DNA of 64,000 bases from Bacillota bacterium (GTDB taxonomy: Bacteria > Bacillota > Bacilli > Paenibacillales > NBRC-103111). The notes under the pieces are model-generated. The model was not told where the DNA came from. It did no database searches and worked only from the letters and a program-made list of their open reading frames with translations. The position numbers were made by a program, and so were the translations under genes. The stretch covers positions 44,211 to 108,210 of the forward strand of contig JAEWMH010000038.1 of NCBI GenBank assembly GCA_023393235.1. Reading direction: 5' to 3'. This document shows, in pieces, positions 59,707-64,000 of this stretch; the first letter of the stretch is position 1; each line of letters starts with the position of its first letter.

Positions 59707-60156
59707 TTAGCCCAGGAAGGATTTGAGCATCCACACATGCTTTTCCAGTGCGGTATGCATACCGATAAACATATCCACCGTGCTTTCGTCCTCCGCAGCC
59801 TCGGCCGCTTTGATGCCCTCCTGGAGTTCACCGATCACTGTGCCAAAATCAGCCGCCAGCGCTTTGACCATGGCCTCTGCGCTTTCATTTCCTGCCGCTT
59901 CCTTGACCGTGGATTGGGCCAAATAGTCCTTCATGGTAGAGAGCGGCTTGCCGCCGATAGCCAATACTCTTTCCGCCAGCTCATCAATATATTGGGCCGC
60001 CTCGTCATACAGCTCCTCGAACTTGGTGTGGAGCGTGAAGAACTGGCTCCCCTTGACGAACCAATGGTAATGATGAAGCTTCACATACAAAACACTCCAG
60101 TTGGATATTTGTTTATTCAAGACTTCTGTGACGCTAATAGCGGTTTGCTGTGCCAT
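59707..60156 (-). CDS. Dps-family ferritin-like protein (copy 3)
   Basis: 149 residues from the ATG at 60156 (GGGAGG ahead). Ferroxidase ligands are in KLHHYHWFVKGSQFFTLHTKFEELYDEAAQYIDELAERVLAIGG. It is closely similar to copy 2 (VLNKQI-NW-VLFVKLH, FEELY, EKHVWML), less to copy 1. The pair is separated only by the secreted PA14 protein, which suggests an older tandem duplication later split. It has its own terminator. Confidence 0.93.
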   Translation of the reverse strand: MAQQTAISVTEVLNKQISNWSVLYVKLHHYHWFVKGSQFFTLHTKFEELYDEAAQYIDELAERVLAIGGKPLSTMKDYLAQSTVKEAAGNESAEAMVKALAADFGTVIGELQEGIKAAEAAEDESTVDMFIGMHTALEKHVWMLKSFLG

Positions 60157-60349
60157 TTTTGGGCCTCCCATACGAATTTTTGCGTTGGTATGCTTTCACC
60201 TAATGAGAATGCCCCTGTGCGCGTGTTCTATGCATGGGCAGCAGGTTCCGGGCTGTTGCATTCAACTGGAAATACCGGTATATTTGTCCTATCCCGTGCA
60301 TATACATCTTGATCAAAAGGATACAGAAATCCCAAAGGAGAGCATATCC

Positions 60350-61306
60350 ATGGCTGCTTCCCTCTTAAGCCTGTCTACCTTCTCGTTTTTGCTGGTGACG
60401 CTTTTTACACCGGTCCTGATCTGGGGGCTGCGGACGCTGCGCCTGACCCAGCCGATCCGTGCGGAGCTTCCTCCGGATCATCAGGCCAAACGCGGGACCC
60501 CCCTGATGGCGGGTATGATTCTTCTGGTCGGAGTAGCGGTTTCTATCATCTCCTACCCCAAGCCGCTGGTCATATTCCTGGGAGGCACCTTCCTGCTGTT
60601 CAGCTTGATCGGGTTTGCGGATGACTTCAAAAAAGCCGCATTCCAGGACCCCAACGGGATTTCCGGAAAAACCAAGCTTGTGTTCCAATTCACGTTTACC
60701 GCGGCGCTCTTGTTTCTGCTATTGAGATTCTTTAGCGCCAGCCCGGAGCTGAACCTGACCCAGACCTTGTCCATCGGCTTTCCGCTTCTGCTTTATTTGG
60801 GCGTGATGATGCTTTTTATTGTGGGAACCGCCAATGCCATCAATTTCACCGACGGTCTGGATGGGCTCCTGATTAATGTATCCATCCCTACATACTTCTT
60901 TTTCTTCCTGATTTCTGACCATACGGAGGTAAAGATGTTCTCCCTGGTCATGATTGGATGCCTGCTGGGTCTTCTGATCTATAACTTGTATCCGGCCCGG
61001 GCGTTTATGGGGGATACCGGTTCTCTCGCCATCGGGGGCTCCTTATCCTTCCTCGCTGTTCTGGAAAAGGTGGAGATCCTGATCCCCATCCTGTTCTCCG
61101 TTTATCTGGCGGAACAAATTTCAGTCATTCTCCAGGTCTGGTATTACAAAAAAACCAAGCTGCGCCTCTTCCGCATGGCGCCGATTCACTATCATTTCAG
61201 CTTGAAGTACGGCTGGTCGGAGAACAAGATCGTTATGGTGTTCGGCTTTATCTCCTGGGCCTCGGCCTTTCTGAGCTGGCTGTACTGGTATTTTTTCCTG
61301 CATTGA
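60350..61306 (+). CDS. MraY-like phospho-sugar transferase (paralogue)
   Basis: 318 residues, around ten membrane helices. The glycosyl-1-phosphate transferase motifs are intact: FADDFKK (catalytic Asp pair), NAINFTDGLDGL and GDTGSLAIGG. The C-terminal HHH motif is altered to APIHYHFSLKYGWSE, compared with the usual APIHHHFE. It transfers phospho-MurNAc-pentapeptide (or a related phospho-sugar) to a polyprenol carrier. It lies outside any cell-division cluster, so it is a second copy, perhaps for stress conditions or another polymer. AAAGGAG precedes the ATG at 60350. Confidence 0.87.
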   Translation: MAASLLSLSTFSFLLVTLFTPVLIWGLRTLRLTQPIRAELPPDHQAKRGTPLMAGMILLVGVAVSIISYPKPLVIFLGGTFLLFSLIGFADDFKKAAFQDPNGISGKTKLVFQFTFTAALLFLLLRFFSASPELNLTQTLSIGFPLLLYLGVMMLFIVGTANAINFTDGLDGLLINVSIPTYFFFFLISDHTEVKMFSLVMIGCLLGLLIYNLYPARAFMGDTGSLAIGGSLSFLAVLEKVEILIPILFSVYLAEQISVILQVWYYKKTKLRLFRMAPIHYHFSLKYGWSENKIVMVFGFISWASAFLSWLYWYFFLH

Positions 61307-61316
61307 AGAAGCAAAA

Positions 61317-61357
61317 TAAAAAGGCTGAACCCGGATTACTTCGGGTTCAGCCTTTTT
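61317..61357 (+). terminator. Terminator of the mraY-like gene
   Basis: AAAAAGGCTGAACCCG / CGGGTTCAGCCTTTTT around an 8-base loop; bidirectional, so it also serves the convergent gene. Confidence 0.93.
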
Positions 61358-61367
61358 GTTGTTCATG

Positions 61368-62354
61368 CTATTCCGTCTCCCACACTACTGTGCCGGTGAG
61401 GGACAGATCATACCCGCGAATGGAGGACAGCTCGGTCCGGAAGGCATCCGATCGCAGGATGCCCAGCACGGTCTCCACCCATTCCATATTGGCGGGTTTC
61501 TTGATCATCACCAGATCGTAGCGCTCCCGGATCAGCGGGATAAAGTCCACATTAACCATAGCCGCGGCTTTCTCAATTCCCACTCCGGCATCTGCTTGTC
61601 CGGTGGCCACCTTGCCGGCTACCCCCAGGTGGCTGGACTCCTCCGTCTCATAACCTGCGATTGCGAAACGGGAAATCCCCTTCAGCCGCATCTGTTCATC
61701 CAGCAGGACGCGGGCGCCTGAGCCCTTCTCCCGGTTAACGATCCGTACGCCGGGACGGTTCAGATCCTCCCACGAGGTTATCCCCTTGGGATTGCCCTGG
61801 GCCACATAGAGACCCGCGTTGCGGTAAGCCAGATTCACCACCACATAGGAATAGCCCATTAATAACCTGCGGATATAGGGAATATTGTACTCACCCGTGT
61901 CCCCGTCAAACAGGTGGGTGCTGACGATATCCGCCTCCCCATGGTACATGGACACCAAACTGTCCATGCTCCCCACAAAAGAACGGAGCGGTCTTACGTT
62001 CCGGTTCTGTTTCTCAATATATTTGGCCAGAATATCCAGAATGGAATCCTGCCCGGTAATGACCAAAGGCTTCAGCGCGGAGCTTAGCCCGGGCGAAGGT
62101 GACATCACCATTGGGGAAACGTACGCAAGGTTTGGCGCTTCCTCCACAGGAGCAGCGGCAGCTGCCGCCGGGCGGACACGGCCCCCCTTGGCCCGGGACT
62201 TATACGCCTCCAGATCGGAGGCATCCACGCGCATCTGCTTGCCTACCCGGTAGGACGGCAGCTCGCCTTTTTTGATCAAATCATAAACGGTCAGCTTGGA
62301 GACCCGAAGCAGCTTCGCAATCTCTTCCGTCGTATAAGAAATCTCCTCAGACAT
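61368..62354 (-). CDS. Excisionase-type HTH fused to a molybdate-binding-like domain
   Basis: 328 residues from the ATG at 62354 (GGAGG 6 bases ahead). The N-terminal MerR/excisionase-type helix-turn-helix reads YTTEEIAKLLRVSKLTVYDLIKKGELPSYRVGKQMRVDASDLEAY. After an Ala-rich linker comes a substrate-binding-protein-like domain of the molybdate type (LVITGQDSILDILAKYI, LRSFVGSMDSLVSMYHGEADIVSTHLFD, NREKGSGARVLLDEQMRL). It is a one-component regulator that senses a small ligand, perhaps molybdate or a related oxyanion, inside the cell. No molybdenum genes adjoin it. Confidence 0.9.
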   Translation of the reverse strand: MSEEISYTTEEIAKLLRVSKLTVYDLIKKGELPSYRVGKQMRVDASDLEAYKSRAKGGRVRPAAAAAAPVEEAPNLAYVSPMVMSPSPGLSSALKPLVITGQDSILDILAKYIEKQNRNVRPLRSFVGSMDSLVSMYHGEADIVSTHLFDGDTGEYNIPYIRRLLMGYSYVVVNLAYRNAGLYVAQGNPKGITSWEDLNRPGVRIVNREKGSGARVLLDEQMRLKGISRFAIAGYETEESSHLGVAGKVATGQADAGVGIEKAAAMVNVDFIPLIRERYDLVMIKKPANMEWVETVLGILRSDAFRTELSSIRGYDLSLTGTVVWETE

Positions 62355-62528
62355 AAATAACCTCCAGCCGGAATCTTCCTTCATCTTACTCTGTCCCGGA
62401 GCTTTTTTCAATTGAGGTATCCGTTCGCCAGTCGCTGGAAGCCCGGATAAATCACGGTTGCCGTGGGAAAATAATTACGGCTCCTTGGAGGCTTATTAGG
62501 AGCAACGCCATAACCGGGAGGACAAGCC

Positions 62529-63263
62529 ATGAAACGAGCCACCTTGGGTATTCTGGCAGCTGTGCTGCTTTTGGCCGGCTCGGTGCTGCGGCTGGAGCTG
62601 ACCGATTGGAACCGGAGCCGCCAAATGGCCGCCTCCGGGATCAGGCTGACACCGGCTGAAGCCTTAATGGACCGGGAGGTGCGCAGCCGGTTCCCGCAAA
62701 AAACCACAATCGGGCTGCCGGACGGGAAATCCGGTGCCAGGCTCTCTACCGCTTCGTCCGTCCCTTTTCCGGAGGGGTACGCCCGTTTCCTGACTCTCTG
62801 TTACCGGGTATTCGGCTGCGCTGCGGAACCGCCGGTTTTTGCTGTCCAAATTCTGCAAAATGCGATGAACGCCTTGTCGCTGCTCCTGCTCATGGCCATC
62901 ATCCGCCTATTGGTCAACCAACCGTGGTTGGCTCTGGCTGCGGGCAGCTTTTATTACCTCCATCCTGCCATTATCCGCTCCTCTTCGGGCTTTAACAGCG
63001 AAGCGTTGTATACCTGTACCACCATTTTGCTTGTGTACTGCGCCGTGTCCTTTTTCTCCGATACTTCAGCGACTCCCCGGCGCTCCATCTCCTATGGCTG
63101 CGGCTTGGGTGTGGGGATTGCCCTCCACCCTTTCTTGTTGGGGTATGGTTTTCTGTTCGCTTCCGTTGCCGGAATGTATTGTTTTTTGACCAGCCGCAGA
63201 TTACTGCAATACGTCCTTATGGTGGGCATCTGCATGACGGTGCTTTGTGCGGTATGGCTTTGA
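62529..63263 (+). CDS. Membrane protein, GT39-like N-terminal part only
   Basis: 244 residues with a signal-anchor start and about six hydrophobic segments. The stretch PFPEGYARFLTLCYRVFG and the later LLLLMAIIRLLVNQPWLALAAGSFYYLHPAII recall the first part of GT39/ArnT-type glycosyltransferases, but the large catalytic and C-terminal parts of those proteins are missing. It ends naturally (stop at 63261-63263). GGGAGG precedes the ATG. It could be a short stand-alone member or the remnant of a longer gene. Confidence 0.7.
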   Translation: MKRATLGILAAVLLLAGSVLRLELTDWNRSRQMAASGIRLTPAEALMDREVRSRFPQKTTIGLPDGKSGARLSTASSVPFPEGYARFLTLCYRVFGCAAEPPVFAVQILQNAMNALSLLLLMAIIRLLVNQPWLALAAGSFYYLHPAIIRSSSGFNSEALYTCTTILLVYCAVSFFSDTSATPRRSISYGCGLGVGIALHPFLLGYGFLFASVAGMYCFLTSRRLLQYVLMVGICMTVLCAVWL

Positions 63264-63300
63264 AAGAGGACCTCAGCTGCTGCCGGCCAAACCCAGGTTC

Positions 63301-63329
63301 TTCAAATTTGGCGGTAGGGCGATTATAAT
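63301..63329 (+). promoter_or_regulatory. Possible promoter of the histidine phosphatase gene
   Basis: TTCAAA, 17-base spacer, perfect TATAAT, 87 bases ahead of the ATG. Confidence 0.45.
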
Positions 63330-63415
63330 GGGAGCAGCGGACAGGGGCTCAGGACAAGCGCGTTGCGTACCGGTGCCTCTTGAAGCCAACGCCATTACGG
63401 AACGGAGAATGTGAC

Positions 63416-64000
63416 ATGCGGCTATACATCATCCGCCATGCGGACCCGGATTATCCCAATAATACGATTACACCGGCAGGACATCTGGAGGCGCAGGCTC
63501 TGGCCAAACGAATGGCTACCCATGGCCTGGACCGGATTTATGCCTCCCCTATGGGCAGGGCCCAGGACACCATGCGGTATACAGCCGAAGCCTTGGGAAT
63601 GATCCATGAGGTGGAGGAATGGACCCAGGAGCTCAGTCTGAAGCTGGAGGAAACCCCATACGGGCGTCTGTCCCATTGGGATCTGCCCGGGGAAGTGATC
63701 CGCTCCGGCGAGCGGATGCCCACTGCCGAGAATTGGCATGAAATCTCGTATTACCACGGGACCCCCAGCAGAGAAACCTTCGAAAAGCTGCAGGCCTTCT
63801 CGGACGAGTTCCTGAAACGGCAGGGCTTTGAGCGGGTTGGCGGGCGTTACCGGATCCTGAAGAAAACTCAGGACCGGGTGGCCGTGTTCTGCCACGGCGG
63901 CTTTGGGCTGACCTGGCTGGCCCATCTGCTGGAAATTCCCCTGTCCTTGGTTTGGGCCGGTTTTTGGATGCCGCCCAGCTCGGTAACCACCATCCTGTTC
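63416..64000 (+). CDS. Histidine phosphatase family protein, partial (3' end outside window)
   Basis: 195 residues visible to the window edge. The catalytic RHG motif is IIRHADPDY (RHA rather than RHG), with the usual follow-up LAKRMATHGLDRIYASPMGRAQDTM and the second catalytic His in AVFCHGGFGL. It belongs to the phosphoglycerate-mutase-like superfamily; the true substrate (small phosphates, cobalamin intermediates or sugars) cannot be told. GGAG precedes the ATG at 63416. It starts a new transcription unit downstream of a possible TATAAT promoter. Confidence 0.9.
   Translation, partial: MRLYIIRHADPDYPNNTITPAGHLEAQALAKRMATHGLDRIYASPMGRAQDTMRYTAEALGMIHEVEEWTQELSLKLEETPYGRLSHWDLPGEVIRSGERMPTAENWHEISYYHGTPSRETFEKLQAFSDEFLKRQGFERVGGRYRILKKTQDRVAVFCHGGFGLTWLAHLLEIPLSLVWAGFWMPPSSVTTILF

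Noticed and set aside
1..64000. CRISPR arrays, tRNA or rRNA genes, phage or insertion sequences
   Set aside because: I looked for regular spaced repeats, CCA-ended cloverleaf sequences and transposase motifs and found none.

Overview
The window reads as a chromosomal segment of a low-to-mid GC Gram-positive of the Paenibacillaceae (Paenibacillus or a close relative). The pointers are strong AGGAGG ribosome-binding sites, frequent GTG/TTG starts, secreted proteins with copper-amine-oxidase-type stalk domains, AbrB, Fur, Zur and SigB of the Bacillales type, and homologues of B. subtilis YyaL, YfmM, Btr, HmoA, YtxH and YflT. I saw no tRNA, rRNA, CRISPR array, phage gene or transposase. GC was judged by eye only.

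0.0-12.6 kb: a secreted-protein fragment cut by the window edge, a YyaL-type thioredoxin-fold protein, an HxlR regulator, a translationally coupled pair of unknown genes, a cupin and a VOC protein. Then come a secreted stalk/von Willebrand A protein convergent with a toxin-antitoxin pair whose toxin looks 3'-truncated, the ABC-F ATPase YfmM, a metallo-beta-lactamase-fold hydrolase and a second stalk-domain protein.

12.7-18.3 kb: a Fur-boxed siderophore-uptake locus with a substrate-binding lipoprotein, two FecCD permeases, a nitroreductase and a Btr-like AraC regulator fused to a siderophore-binding domain. It has no ATPase of its own.

18.3-27.0 kb: a hexuronate operon (uxuA, uxuB, a Nif3-like protein, a large GH2 glycosidase, an SGNH hydrolase) divergent from a GntR regulator, with palindromic operators between them.

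27.0-36.1 kb: a peptidase-MA-like protein, an orphan solute-binding lipoprotein behind a cre-like site, a gene-less stretch of about 420 bases with many hairpins (candidate structured RNA or repeat), a YetF-type membrane protein, an ACT/PFL (UPF0237/UPF0210) pair, and a UbiB-type kinase with a phasin-like partner.

36.2-51.1 kb: a general-stress island. The core is DUF948-rsbV-rsbW-sigB behind a good SigB promoter, next to ytxH (perfect SigB consensus) and dps (weaker match). Upstream on the same strand is a signalling operon resembling B. cereus RsbY/RsbK: a receiver-PP2C phosphatase, a CHASE/HAMP-GAF hybrid kinase and a second receiver-kinase, followed by a 39-residue protein and YflT. Divergent from it is a metabolic operon (GH13 amylase, DUF1003, glgC, SDR, DUF1328), also behind a SigB-like promoter. 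A plausible flow is kinase to phosphatase to RsbV to release of SigB to transcription of neighbouring stress genes.

51.1-64.0 kb: AbrB, an Fe-S aldo/keto reductase, then a metal-homeostasis block: fur with a PerR-type box, zur overlapping a nitroreductase, and a Fur-boxed flavodoxin-hmoA operon. Two further Dps genes flank a very large secreted PA14-domain protein. The end holds an MraY paralogue, an excisionase-type HTH fused to a molybdate-binding-like domain, a short membrane protein and a histidine phosphatase cut by the window edge.
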